A DNA stretch of 64,000 nt from Diadophis punctatus similis. Its lineage: Eukaryota; Chordata; Lepidosauria; Squamata; Dipsadidae. The translations under genes were made by a program, and so were the position numbers. The notes below the pieces were generated by a model. It made no database searches, was not told the origin of the DNA, and was given only the letters and a program-made list of their open reading frames with translations. The stretch spans positions 228,494,434-228,558,433 of the forward strand of contig JALIGW010000001.1 of assembly GCA_023053685.1 (NCBI GenBank), in the 5' to 3' direction. Of this stretch, positions 21,529 through 33,203 are shown piece by piece; within the stretch, counting starts at the first letter, position 1; each line of letters opens with the position of its first letter.

Positions 21529-22460
21529 ACAGAGTGTTTCGGTAATGACTTTTTTTCTAGTGTAGAGATAGTCCAGTTTTCAAAGCAATAAATGTGCAAG
21601 CAGTTGACGTTTCCCCCTGATCTTGATAAATTGTTTCCTTTTATTCGGAGAGGGGTCCAGAGGGGTGCTTAGCTGCTGATACCTTTGGGTCTTGTATTGC
21701 CCATCTTCAGCATAAGATGCAAGTGAAAAGCAGGAGCCCCAATAAGCCAAGCATAGGTTAATGGATCATTTTGATATGTCTGGAGCAAAAAAGATGCTTG
21801 GGGAACTTTGAAGGGATGCCAAGAAACGAACCCAGATTGTAGACATCACAAAATAATGTTCTAACCACTGAGCCGCAAAGTAGTAGTCAAACACTAAACT
21901 TATTGTGAGATCATTTGTTATTAAAACCAAGAGGAATTTCAAGAGGTTTTTTTTTCTCCACGTGAATAAAATAATGAGTTTGAACATTGGGGTGAAATAG
22001 ACGCAATACCCTTCCATACACTCACCTAAGATAACAAAGAGAAGTTGTGTGGATTAATGGCCTGACTCTTGGAGGGGACCAGCCTTCTTACTGACAATGT
22101 CCACTCACGGACAAGTGTGAATCAAAGAAAATCCCTCTACCACCACCGCGCCCATTGCCGCCGCTGGTCTGCAGAGCCAGAAAAGTTGGGGACCGCTGTC
22201 TTACAGCAATAGGACCTATCAGTTTGGGGTACCTTAAGAGCCTGTCCCCCTTATAATATAAAGGACTTGATTAAAATGAGAAGGGAAGGGTGGAACTGCT
22301 GGCTCTTTGCCCATCAGCTGCATTGTCAGAGTCTCATCCTGAGGCACTGGGAGATCCAGTCTACAATTTCCCAGGAATAGGAAATAAGCCTTGGTATAAA
22401 ATAATCCTGAGAGGGGTCAGCAACCAGTCATTTTGGCAGGGCTCCTTTAGATATTAGTCT
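21529..22460. other. Mostly unannotated, with one hAT end fragment
   Basis: The stretch 22140-22203 (CATTGCCGCCGCTGGTCTGC, then AAGTTGGGGACCGCTG) resembles the right terminus of a ccccaac-type hAT element. No matching left end is nearby. The remainder shows nothing recognisable. Confidence 0.4.
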
Positions 22461-23045
22461 AACACGGGTTGGCAACCTGTGGCTCTGGAGCCGCAAGCTG
22501 CTCTTTGGGTTCTCTGCTGTGGCTCCCTGTCTCTCTAGCTGGCCCCGCCCCTCTCCATCCCCTCACCTGGCCTGAGAAGGTAAGGGCGACGGTGGGAATG
22601 GAGAAGTGGCTGGGACTGATTCTCTGGCACTGGTTGAGGAATGATCGCCACCCCTGGCAGGGGCTTCCTTTCAGGTGACCCTCCTCCTCCTCTTGCGACT
22701 CCCTGGGTGACTTGGAAGGGCCAGGAGGGTGCACACGCATGGGGAGACCCTCCTCAAGCGAGTGCCAAAGCGCAGCAAAGGCGCACGCAGAGGGCAGGCG
22801 GCCGCTCGCTTAAGGAAGGTCTTTGGATGCGGCTTCTCTCCTGCCCTAAGGATCTGGCCATTGCCTTGCCGGGTCCACCTCCCCGCAGCTCTTTGGCCAA
22901 GTGGGGAGGACATAAGCTCCAGCCCAAAGTGGCAGGAAGCGAAGGCTGCCTTACGTGCAAATGCATGAAAGCAGGTACAGGGCTGCTTTGCTCCGGTGAC
23001 CCTCCTCTCATTCCCCCTCCTTCTCTCATGCAGGGGGGGGGGCAC
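22461..23045. other. GC-rich block beginning with a hAT-like end
   Basis: It opens with CACGGGTTGGCAACCTGTGG and CTCTGGAGCCGCAAGC, typical of a hAT terminus in vertebrate genomes. The rest is GC-rich and supports frames up to about 150 codons in several frames at once, a composition effect. No partner terminus or target duplication was found. Confidence 0.4.
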
Positions 23046-23091
23046 GGCAATGAAGGAAAAAGAAAGAAAACAATGATAGTGGGATATATAT

Positions 23092-23311
23092 AGAGCCGAG
23101 GTAGTGCAGTGGTTAAAATGTAGCACTGCAGTTCAGCAGTTCAGCTGTTCAAATCTCACCGGCTCAAGGTTGACTCAGCCTTCCATCCTTCCGAGGTGGG
23201 TAAAATGAGGACCCAGATTGTTGGGGGCAATATGCTGACTCTGTAAACCGCTTAGAGAGGGCTGTAAAGCACTGTGAAGCGATATATAAGTCTAAGTGCT
23301 ATTGCTATTGC

Positions 23312-23315
<4 letters not shown>
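23092..23315 (+). mobile_element. Sauria-type SINE with attached microsatellite
   Basis: Has the A box (GGTAGTGCAGTGGTTAAAAT), B box (GTTCAAATC) and core, and the tail TAAGTCTAAGTGCTATTGC, which runs directly into (AC)n. It is one of the least diverged copies in the window. Confidence 0.93.
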
Positions 23316-23351
<36 letters not shown>

Positions 23352-23368
23352 TACATATATATACATAC

Positions 23369-23431
<63 letters not shown>

Positions 23432-23480
23432 TATCATATCATATCATATCATATCATATCATATCATATCATATCATATC
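23315..23480. repeat. Compound microsatellite (AC)n-(ATATAC)n-(ATATC)n
   Basis: About 14 AC dinucleotides, then ATACAT/ATATAC hexamers to about 23430, then roughly nine pentamers of ATATC. It abuts the 3' tail of the SINE, suggesting it grew from that tail. Open frames here are low-complexity artefacts. Confidence 0.95.
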
Positions 23481-23554
23481 ACTTTTCTCATTGTTGTCTG
23501 TGTTGGTTTGGAATTTGATATGTTTCATTGGCCAGCAATGGCAATAGTTCAACC

Positions 23555-23720
23555 CTGAGTCCATGGATAGGTACTGGTCTACGGCATGGCAGAAACAAGC
23601 GAAGCCCCATCCATGGGATGCAGGCAGCACACAAAACCACACCCCCTCTGGTCTGCAAAAAACCCTCTCTCTACGGAACCGGTCTCTGGTTCCGAAAAGG
23701 TTGGGGGCTGCTGCAGTAGT
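23555..23720. mobile_element. Decayed hAT element (ggttggggg type)
   Basis: Contains GAGTCCATGGATAGGTACTGG at the left and AACCGGTCTCTGGTTCC, then AAGGTTGGGGGCTGCTG at the right, in the order seen in vertebrate hAT MITEs with a ccccaacc terminus. The left end is eroded and no target duplication is visible. Confidence 0.5.
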
Positions 23721-23979
23721 CAGAATGGCATCATCTAGATTTTCATAATACAACCTTGGTTGCTCAGAACTGTGTCTTCAGTACAGATAATAGGAAAGAT
23801 GGAAAGTATTAATGTTACCCAGTTCAGACAGGACGCAGTATTCACATTTGGAATTGAGAAGGGACATGAGTGACCATTAAAGCAGCAATAGCTTTTCACC
23901 TTAAACTTTCATCTCTGTGGGTGCTCTGCCCCAACAGCTCAGCTTTGACCGATGCTTGCTTGTGCTGGGAATCTCCGCT

Positions 23980-24348
23980 CCCCCATTTCACGACTTCCAG
24001 TGGGCCCAGTAGGCCCGTTTTTCACCCTCCCCAAGCTCCAGAGGCTTCCCTGGAGCCTGGGGAGGGCGAAAACAGCCTTCCCCGCCCTCGGAGGCCCTCG
24101 AGGCAGGAAATGGCCCGTTTCCCGACTTCCGGTGGACCCGGTAGGCCTGTTTTTCACCCTCCCCAGGCTCCAGAGGCTTCCCTGGAGCTTGGGGAGGATG
24201 AAAACAGCCTCCGCCCCGGAGCCTCCACGTGAGCCGAAAATCAGCTGGCCAGCACGCACATGCGCGCTGGAGCTAGGACAATAACTCGCGTGCCGGCAGA
24301 TATGGCTCCACATACCACCTGTGGCACGCATGTCATAGGTTGCCATCA
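23980..24348. mobile_element. hAT element (gatggcgaacc family), left-truncated
   Basis: The right end GTGGCACGCATGTCATAGG, GTTGCCATCACAG matches the family at 24499 and 52104. The interior has a tandem duplication of period about 131 bp: CGACTTCC-GTGG-CC through CCTCCCCA-GCTCCAGAGGC occurs at about 23988 and 24120. The left terminus is not recognisable. Confidence 0.6.
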
Positions 24349-24498
24349 CAGCCCTATACCATTTCAGACAAATGTACAAATCTTGTAACATACATGCACA
24401 TAAAGTCACAGCTAGATGTTTAGATTCAGTAGAAGCTGATCTTCATTATTGCCTGGTTGCAATAAAGGCAACTTACCTCTCAAGCCATTCCTATATAA

Positions 24499-24960
24499 CA
24501 GTGATGGCGAACCGTTTTTGGCTCGGGTGCCAAAAGGGTGCATGCACGTGTCCACACCCATAATGCAATGCCCTCCCTTCGTGCATGCGCACAACCCCCT
24601 CGCTGCCCCTCCGCGCCCCTCCGCGCATGCGCACAAACCTCACTGAAGCCTCCGGACTTCCGGTAGGCCCGTTGAGATGTTTTTTGCTGTCCCCAGGGTT
24701 CAGGAAAGCCTCCTAAAGCCTGGGGAGAGCGAAAAACGGCCAAACAGGCCAACCGGAAGTTTGGAAACTAACTTCTGGTTGGGCCGTTGGGCCGTTTTTC
24801 ACTGTCCCCAGGCTTTAGGACACTTTCCTGAAGCCTGGGGAGAGCGAAAACGGCGAAAAGAAGGCCGAAAATCAGCTGGTCAGCAGACGCATGAGCGCTG
24901 GAGCTGACATAGGGCAATGATCCCATGCCCTCAGATATGGCTCCGCGTGCCACATCACTG
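24499..24960. mobile_element. hAT element (gatggcgaacc family), TSD CTATATAA/CCATATAA
   Basis: Begins CAGTGATGGCGAACCG, ends GTGCCACATCACTG. The flanking octamers (24491-24498 and 24961-24968) differ at one base. The interior resembles 23980 and 52104 (GCCAAAAGGGTGC, GAAGCCTGGGGAGAGCGAAAA, ATATGGCTCCGCGTGCC). It is 462 bp and non-autonomous. Confidence 0.88.
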
Positions 24961-24968
24961 CCATATAA

Positions 24969-26504
24969 GTGATATCTTGAATATGGTTTGAGTTCAGATG
25001 TATAGTAAAATGGCATAAACTTTATGTATAAGCTCTGATAACTGACTTACCAAGGGATTTTCAATTGATATGGAACAGTGTATTAGGTTCAGCCTTGAGC
25101 TACTGACATGTTACCTTTTTTTTTTAAATTTTTGAACAGAACAATAAGATATGAGGCATGAGACCAATGCAATTCCCTCTGAGGTTTCGGGAGGTGTTGA
25201 TGTGTGGAAGGAATGCATAAAACCTTCCTTCTGCATCAAATGAACTACCACAAAGGCTGCAAAAAACCCTGAGCAGAGAGTTGTATATGGCAGACAACTG
25301 AATAATTACTAGCTAACCTATTCATTTTCACTTACTGAGAAACTGGGTGGCAGATAATTGTCTTTGAAGCTCCACAGATACAGGAAGGAATGCGTGATTG
25401 TTTTATTTACTATATGTATTTATTTTCTTTGCTGAGCACAAGTATACAATTATGAGGAAATCCAAAGATTTTCTTCTGGTTCTCTTATTCTTCCAATAAC
25501 CTTTTGACAAGGTAAGGACCTTCTTGGGTCTGAAACAGTCCTGGATCAGCTGGAATGTGAATCAGGATCTTATCAACTTGTCCAGCTACCACACTGTCCT
25601 TGTTCTCAGTGCTATAAAATTATAAATGTATGCCTATGTGTGCATGCATTATTTTTTTGCCACTTGGGATGAGTTCTTCTCAAGTCCCCCCTCAGTTCCA
25701 GTCAGAATTTCTGTAATAATCATAGCGTTATTACTGTTTGGAGGAGGGAGGCCTTGAGATGAATATAGCATATTTCAAAGTTTGAACATCATGACTGCTA
25801 GCAAAGCAAATCTCCTTCAGAATCCAAGTATGAACTGGACTCTGGGGGAAAAATGCTGGACTAGGCCTGGGAAGACCCAAATGGAGTTCTACCTCAATTG
25901 TGAAGCTCTTTGGAATTATGCATTCAGTGTTCACCCAATTCCTCTTTTCTCAATCCAGTGCCTGCTGAAAGTTAGGCTCTTTTATCTCCCTTTCTCTGGG
26001 TTGGTCCAGCAAGTTGATGGAGATAACCATTGGCTCAAGATGGCAGGAAGAGAGAAAGTGCACTTAAATGTAGGCACAAAAGGCAGATTGGTGCTAAATC
26101 ATAGGCAAAAACTAAAGCAAAGTCCCGTGTATTCATAAATGAGGAATCAAATGATTACTCAAAGGAAGAATTGCAGTGACTAACAAAATGTACGATAAAA
26201 AGTGAACCAGAGGCAAATTAAGGAATAATCCATGACAAATCAGAAAAAAGTATATTCCAGTCTAACTCTGTTATTAATCTCCATTACCAGCGTTCAGCAT
26301 TCATACTTCACTGTTTATAGCATTCAAGCATAATTAAAATATATACTGTATCTACAATTCAGTGAAGATGTTAAACTCCTAACTGATCTTCAAGTTCAAA
26401 TAAACATGCCAAGAACCCAGAGAAAAGTTAAGAAAGTTAAAAAAAGAAAGATATACTGGGGGGGGGAACCCTTTGTCAGCTGTAGGGTTTCAAAAGGTAG
26501 CATG
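24969..26504. other. Unannotated DNA
   Basis: Frames of up to 118 codons (25782-26138) have no recognisable domain. No repeat recognised, apart from a G run near 26460. Confidence 0.45.
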
Positions 26505-26512
26505 ATTTGACT

Positions 26513-26893
26513 CAGGGGTGACATTCAATTTTTTCCCCTACAGGTTCTGTGGACTTGGTGGTGGTGGCTTGGTGGTGGTGGGGTCATGTGACTGAGTGGT
26601 CATGGCCAATTTGATGTCACTCATGGCAAGGTGGGGCGGCATCACCCCACCAAGCCACGCCCACAGAACCAACAGAAAAGTTTGGCCAAGTCTTCTAGCA
26701 TTCAACCTGGCTGCTTCTCGCCTCCTTCTCAAGTTTGCTTTGTGTGTATGAGTCCGAGAAGGAGTGAGTGGGAGGGGTGGGGTGGGGATGGGAGGGGCCA
26801 GTCAGTGGTGCGATTTACTGGTTCTCTGAACTGCGCATAATCGCCAACACCGTTTCTATAGAACCTGTCCGAACCTGCTGAATTTCACCCCTG
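26513..26893 (+). mobile_element. hAT MITE, TSD ATTTGACT/GTTTGACT
   Basis: The left end CAGGGGTGACATTCAATTTT leads to GGTTCTGTGGACTTGGTGG. The right end, reverse complemented, is CAGGGGTGAAATTCAGCAGG with GGTTCGGACAGG. The flanking octamers (26505-26512 and 26894-26901) match at seven of eight positions. The same left/right subterminal arrangement is seen in the long element at 31362, which sets its orientation. Confidence 0.88.
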
Positions 26894-27106
26894 GTTTGAC
26901 TCTTCTCTTGGAAGAGGGGCTGAAGAACTGGAATTAGAAATTCAGGGATATGTTCCCCAGACTTTTCTTTCCTTTGTATCCTTTTTCTTTGTTCAGTCCA
27001 GATTTTACAACATGTCATTATTCCATGTTCTTCACTCACAGTATTTTAAAGTTTCAGATGAATATATTCCTGATATGCTTGAACTGCAACTCCTGGATTC
27101 TCTATT

Positions 27107-27501
27107 CAGGTAATCCACGACTTAACCACCATTTTGTTTAGTGACCAAAGTGCACAATGCAACAGCACTGAAAAAAATGAGTTATGACCATTTTTCATAC
27201 GTATGACCGTTGCAGCCTCCTCGTGGTCACATGATCAAAATTCAGATGCTCGCCAAGTGGTTCATATTTATGATGGTTGCAGTGTTCCGGATTCATGTAA
27301 TTACGTTTTGTGGCCTGTTGACAAGCACAGTCAATGGAGAAGCCAGATTTACTCAACAGCCACGTTACTCACTTAACAGCTGCAGTGATTCACTTAACGT
27401 CTGTAGCAAGAAAGGTCGTAAAATGGGGCAAAATTCACTTAACAAATGTCTCACTTAGCACATTTTGGACTCAATTGTGTTCATAAGTCAAGGACCGCCT
27501 G
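27107..27501 (-). mobile_element. TA-flanked MITE (tagtcct family)
   Basis: The left end CAGGTAATCCACGACTTAAC and the right end GTCAAGGACCGCCTG, followed by TA, are inverted repeats. It carries CACTGAAAAAAATGAG, CACATGATCAAAATTCAGATG and GTCAATGGAGAAGCCAG. Opposite orientation to 5598. Confidence 0.86.
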
Positions 27502-28869
27502 TACAGATGTGGACATCAGCTATGCTAGCTGAAACATTATGGGAACTGGAATCTCAACTTTATCTGGAAAGTGCCAGCTTGGGAAAAGTTGAGGGTAATA
27601 CATGGGCAGGAGGAGTAAGAACTGTGCTACATCTTGAGTTTCTGGAGAAAAAGGGAGATATCAGTGAAAGGAAGGAATGCTTTTGTACAGATTTATCATT
27701 TCTATCTTGAAAGTATAACAGTGTCTAGCATGCATGTATGTCGTTCATTTTCTGTACTTTTTATGATATTTCCTCCCAGTTTAAAGTATTAAAACATTGG
27801 TTCATCTGTAAGGGAAAGAAGGCACTTAGTCGCCTTACTGCAATTGGCTTAGCACAATTATCCTGGCAACTATAACTTCTGGCAAGTCACTTGAGATTTT
27901 CTTCCTTGCTCACTTTTCCTGGGGGATCTGCTGCCTTAAGGTTACTACACAAGGAGGCTTACAAGTAATATTGCTGTTTTTTGATTAAGCGAAACTCTAC
28001 CTGACCTGCAGAAAAGGGGCACTTATTCCCCACTCTACAGTGTACATCTATTTTATTTCTGAGCGTCCCTGCATTTAATGCAGATGGCATTTCCTTGCCC
28101 TCTACTCCATCCTTTGACTTTTAAAAATAGTTTTCCAAGTTTCAGGGCATGAAATTCAATTCTTCATGGTGCCAAAAGTTTTTTTGCATCTCTTCTCCTC
28201 CCTCAGTTTTCTTTTATCTACAAACTGCAAGGAGGGCTCACAAGACCCTTTCTAGAAAGGGCCGGTCTTTCTCTGAACCTTTCATGGCAGCCTTCCTTTT
28301 CCTGCCTTCCTGACAGGTTTGCCTTGAAATGTTTAGCTTGTTAGCCTCAGCTGGCACTGGAGGTTGTTTTTTAAGCTACTTTCAAGGTTGCTCAGATGAG
28401 AAATTCAGAGTCACATATTTGGCAGATAAAAAGCTTGGAGGAAAGAGGATCAGTAGATTTAGAATGTCTCCCAAGGTGTATCTTTGTTGGGGGTTTATGC
28501 TGGGTTTTTTTTTAAAAGGAAAATGATATTTTAAAGTGTGCAAGTTATCAAATTAATTTTTCCTTTACTTGTTTTGTAAGTAATTCAGTAGGTGGCACAG
28601 CAAAATGTTTGGAATAATAAGAAATTTCTTGAAATTCAAATGAAACTTTCGTTTTATTAGGCATGTTTATGATCATACACAGACACCTCCCCACCCTCTC
28701 TTCTATCATGATTGATTATGTGCCATTAAGTTGGTGTTGACTGTTAACAGATAGCTCTTTGGATTGATCTGTCCCCAAGCTGATCCATACGTAGATACAC
28801 ATGCAAGTTGTGGTAGCAATATTCTCTATTTAAATGAGAAGATGATACTTCAAGGATGATACCAAGCTT
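27502..28869. other. Unannotated DNA
   Basis: No recognised gene or mobile element. A short duplicated word (GATGATACCAAGCT) lies at the edge of the CR1 element. Confidence 0.45.
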
Positions 28870-29508
28870 GATGATACCAAGCTGGCGGGAGTAGCAAACA
28901 CCCCAGAGGACAGACTCAAAATCCAGACGGACCTTGACAGACTCGAACACTGGGCCCAAACCAATAAAATGAAATTTAACACGGAGAAAAGTAAAATTCT
29001 ACACCTAGGTAAGAAGAATCAAAAATACGCATACAAACTAGGTGAAACCACACTCAATAGCAGCGATTGCAAGAGGGATCTTGGAGTCTTGGTAGACAGC
29101 CAACTAAATATGAGCCAGCAGTGTGCAGCAGCAGCCAAAAAGGCCAACGCAGTCCTGAGCTGCATAAATAGAGGGATACAATCAAGGACCAGAGAGGTAC
29201 TAGTACCACTCTATAAAGCCTTGGTCAGACCACACCTAGAGTACTGCATCCAGTTTTGGTCACCACACTACAAAAAAGACATTGAAACCCTAGAGAAAGT
29301 GCAGAAGAGAGCAACCAGGATGATAAAGGGTCTGGAAAATAAAACATACAAAGAGCGGTTGCAGGAACTGAGCTTGGCCAGTCTGGCGAAGAGAAGGACC
29401 AGGGGTGACATGATAGCAGTGTTCCAATACTTGAGGGGATGCCACAGAGAGGAGGGCTGTTCTCTATGGCACCAGAAAGCCAAACAAGGAATAACGGATG
29501 GAAGCTGA
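28870..29508 (+). pseudogene. CR1 reverse-transcriptase C-terminal half
   Basis: Open without a start codon from the truncation point. Contains RDLGVLVDSQLNMSQQC, VLVPLYKALVRPHLEYCIQF and KVQKRATRMIKGLE, then LAKRRTRGDMIAVFQYLRG, the conserved C-terminal series of CR1 ORF2. It ends prematurely after a frameshift at about 29.45-29.5 kb. Confidence 0.92.
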
Positions 29509-29660
29509 CCAAGGAGAGATTCAACCTGGAAGTGAGGAGAAACTTTCTGACAGTGACAGCGATCAACCAGTGGAACAGCTTGCCAGTGGAGGTTGTGAGA
29601 GCCCCAACACTTGCGACCTTCAAGGAGAGACTGGACTGCCATCTGTCTCAAATGGTGTAG
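29460..29660 (+). pseudogene. CR1 ORF2 C-terminus in a shifted frame
   Basis: Continues the CR1 protein after the frameshift with FNLEVRRNFLTVTAINQWNS, LPVEVVRAPTLATFKERLD, then stop. This is the usual end of CR1 ORF2. One indel separates it from the upstream part. Confidence 0.88.
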
Positions 29661-29745
29661 GAACTCCTGCTTGAGCAGGGGGTTGGACTAGTGACCTACA
29701 AGGTCCCTTCCAACTCTAATAATAAATCTAAAATCTAAAGGAACT

Positions 29746-31361
29746 TATTTTGTAAAGAAAGTTCCATTTACCTTGATACTTCTACTGAAGTAGACTGTTA
29801 CTAAAACAATATTTATTGGCAGTGATGTAAAAAATGGCTCTTGGGAGCTGAAATTTTTGTCTCTTTGTTTCTTGTTGGGTTGTTCATGGATGATCCCATT
29901 GATCATCGTAACAATAGCGAAGTGCCAGTTTTTTTGTAAAGTTTTGTCAGACTATAATTCAAGTTTGCTTTCCTAACACTGTATGTGTTTAAAGGGCATT
30001 ATGTTGAAGTTCTCGAGATGGAAGCTTTCTGCTTCCATAATGCAAAAGTTAAAATGGACAAATTCCTTCCAAACTCTTGGTGTGGCTCTTTTGAAAATCT
30101 TGGAAACTAACTGGAGATTTGTTTGCTCTAAAGACAGTTCCTGGTTTCTTGAGTATAGGTTTTAATTTAAAGACAGTTCCCCATGAGATTGCCATGCCAG
30201 TTTAAAAGCTGCTTCAGATCTTTATGATCCCACAACACTGGCTGTGTTTGTAAGCTGAGTGATTCATTTTTGGCTCAGCTGCAGTGTACTTGAAAATGCA
30301 GTCAAACTACACTGTTTAAAAGCAACTGTACAGCCCTGTGGTGCTTGTGGGCAGCCTGTTTCTCCATTTGTGACTCCCTGCCTCCACCATACCTCCTAGT
30401 TCCTGGGCCACAGATCTTTGAAGACAGCTTGGTACCTTTTAAATTCATCTTCACAAGGACAGAGTGGAATGTTAGTTTATATGGCCAGAAGAATGAATAC
30501 ACATAACGAAGTGGATTGGAATGTATGTATGTGCAAGCAAATTTTATTTTTTCTTTCACGTTCTCTTTTGCATGAGCTGGGAATGAAAAAAACCTTTGCT
30601 GCTTAGGACGTGTGTCAATGTGGCGCTGGAGAGGCAATTTTTGTTGCTTGTTTTTCAGTGAATGAACCTTAAGTCTTTCCAGACAGCTCTCCATCTCTAA
30701 CCTTTTTCACTGCAATAATGTTTGGGTGACAGTAGCAGCCACAGCCTTCTTCAAAGAGGAGAGAGGTCTCTTTGTCATCCTATTCTGTGTGGTTACTTCA
30801 GCTGGCATGCTGGGTAGGTCTCAAGGGGACTCCAATTTCAGAAGAATTCCCCCCCCCAAAAAAAAAGACTGGCAGAGCTTATGCTTTATGTCAAACGCAG
30901 GCACTAGTCAGAGAAAACAGAGATGAGAAATACCTCCATTCCTCAAGCTACAGCAGGAGATCCATCAATTTTGCCAACCGCCTAATCAGAAATTGTGACT
31001 TTAAAATGAAAAGTGTTGAAAGCTTGGGAAAGGGAAGGAAGGGGGACAAGACTTAATTGGCTTTGCTTAGAAATGATTTAAACTATTTCCCAGATTTCTG
31101 AACAAGTCTTCGCTCTAAATTTACAGCGTGAATCAGCCATCAGTGACACAATGAAGATGAGTGTTTGGCAACGTTGCCTATCTTCTACTTATCCTGATGC
31201 CTTTTTTGTTTCACTCCCCCTTCAATTTTAATAAAAATGTTACTTTATATTCATATGATGTAATTTCTCTGCTGCTCAATTTAACAAATTATATAATTGA
31301 ACATAACAGTTAGAATCTATCATTTTAAAGTAAACATGAAAATATCTTATACTTGAGACCG
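29746..31361. other. Unannotated DNA
   Basis: Mixed composition, no recognised repeat. Reverse-strand frame 30302-30694 has no recognisable domain. Possible regulatory sequence cannot be judged from one genome. Confidence 0.45.
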
Positions 31362-31758
31362 CAGTGGTGAAATGTAAAAATTTTCCCTACCGGTTCTGTG
31401 GTCGTGGCTTGGTGGTCGTGGCTTGGTGGTTGTGGTTTGGTGGTCATGTGACCGTGTGGGCGTGGCCAGCTTGTAAAATAATGTGAAACTCACTAAACTG
31501 GCTTTCTAAACCTCAAAAAAAAAAGGCAGCCATGGTCTCTTTAAATCTCTGGCTTGTTTTTTGGCATGCTCGCTTCCCCCCACCCCCCCTTTCACAGCTG
31601 ATTTTCAGTCCCTGTGTGACCAAAAGGGCTTCCTCTGAAGCGAAGGAAGGAAAATGCTTGTCAGACGGAGGAGGGGGGGGAAGAGGAAGACAGCAGCAGC
31701 TTCCCTGGGCAGGGCTCGGCGATCAGCGACTGGCAGGGACCTTCCAGTTGCAACAAAC

Positions 31759-32517
31759 CAGGGGTGAAATCCTCCTGGTTCAGCCCTGTTCCAGAGGACC
31801 GGTAGCAGACATGTGGCCTGGTTCGTCGAACCGCCAGCGATAGCTGGCTGGCCATGCCCCCAAACCGGTCCCCCGTTGCTTCTTGCTCGTCCTGCCCAGC
31901 CCAGTTTCTGCTCTGCAGCTTGCCTGCCTTCCCGTTGTCCCCGTGGCCAGCTTGCAAAGGCTGCTTCAGGCAGGCAAGTTGCCTTCCCTGCATGAGTGGT
32001 GGAAGTCCGGTACTCTGGTGCACTCATCTGTTTCCCTCTATGACTGGCCTTGGAAAAGAAGCCTGCCCTCAAATTTGCCCACCTGCAGTCAGAGTTTGGA
32101 GCTTATTAAGTCTTCTTAACAAGCCTTCTTAACGCTCCCAGCAGCGTTTTTCAGTCCGGGCTGCTTGGAGTGAAAAACATGCAATGTGCTGCTTGGGATC
32201 CTTCCTCTCCAAAAGGCACCACCTTTTATATTCCTGCTTCTTTTCATCAGAACAGCCTTTCTTTACTCAGGTTCTCCACACATAGCTTGCTTCGCCTTTT
32301 TTAAAGCAAAAACAACAACAACACACCACCTCCACTTTTACAAAGTGTAAAGGTTTTTTTTCAGTTATTTGTGATGTCGACTTGGCTATGCCCACCTGGT
32401 CACCTGACCACCAAGTCACACCCACCTGAAGTCATACCCACCAGACTACCAAGCCACACCCACAAAACAAGCCACACCCATAGAACAGGTAGGGAAAATT
32501 TTCACATTTCACCCCTG
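31759..32517 (-). mobile_element. Nested inverted copy, TSD CAACAAAC/CAACAAGC
   Basis: The left end CAGGGGTGAAATCCTCCTGG resembles the host's right end. The right end, ACATTTCACCCCTG preceded by CAGGTAGGGAAAATTTT, is the reverse complement of the host's left end over about 40 bp. Flanking octamers (31751-31758 and 32518-32525) match at seven of eight positions. So it is a family member inserted in opposite orientation inside another. Confidence 0.75.
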
Positions 32518-32748
32518 CAACAAGCTGATAGTGGTGATGGGGCATGGAGATGGTAGCTGTCCGTGGCACTGAGCGCCCGATGTTGGTACTGCCCGGGCTA
32601 GCCAGTCACCATGCTCTTTGCCCTCTTTTCAGGCCGAAAAGGTGCCGGACACTTTGGGGAGAAGGATCGCTGCCAAGCGCGCGCTGTCCTGGTGCAACTT
32701 GCCGAGCGGATTGTGTTTCATTACCTCTGCAGTCAGAAACATTCCCTT

Positions 32749-33203
32749 GAAGTGAGAATCTATTTGAGGTCTACAAATCGTGTTAAAGGGCGAGCTATTG
32801 ATGGTTGCATGGAAGGAAAATGATCTGAGCATGGGACGGAGACAGCGTGGAGAAAAGTCCAGGCGGATTGAAAAGGAGTAAAAGAACTTGCACAGGACTC
32901 CCTGTCACCTGTCACATTTACTTAGGGGGAGGGTTTGAATCTTGGAGCGACAGGGAAACAAACACCTTTTAGCTCATTGCCAACGCCTCAGGGTTGGGGT
33001 GCGCGCTAGCTCCTCACCTGAACCCCCTGAGCCTCCATCGGCGCTGCACACAGAGTCAAAGACTTCACAGGCGAGCTGCGGCAGGATGATGCCATTGGCC
33101 AGGGCCAGCCCCGCGCTCTCTCCATCCCACGCTCAGTTCGTTTTCCTTCCATGCAACCATCAATAGCTCGCACTTTAACATGATTTATAGACCTCAAATC
33201 TCA
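32749..33203. repeat. Inverted repeat, arms about 65 bp
   Basis: The left arm (32749-32820) contains GGGCGAGCTATTGATGGTTG and CATGGAAGGAAAA. The right arm (33139-33203) contains TTTTCCTTCCATGCAACC and ATCAATAGCTCGC. The spacer is about 320 bp. A smaller inverted repeat (CGAAAGTGAACGG / CCATTCACTTTCG) follows at 33343-33472. Confidence 0.85.

Larger units (their letters stand above)
28870..29745 (+). mobile_element. CR1 LINE 3' portion
   Basis: 5'-truncated CR1. Coding begins in the RT palm with DDTKLAGVANTPEDRLKIQT and runs through MKFNTEKSKILHLG. The 3' UTR has the CR1 signature GGGGGTTGGACTAGTGACCT, CCTTCCAACTCTAATAATAA and a short A/T-rich repeat end (AAATCTAAAATCTAAA). Low divergence makes it younger than the remnants at 6985 and 15585. 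Confidence 0.95.

Noticed and set aside
22671..23126. Overlapping 150-codon frames on both strands as a possible CpG-island gene
   Set aside because: GC-rich, no domain, opens with a hAT-like terminus; frames on both strands point to composition.
25782..26138. 118-codon forward frame
   Set aside because: No recognisable domain or conserved motif and no neighbouring coding sequence.
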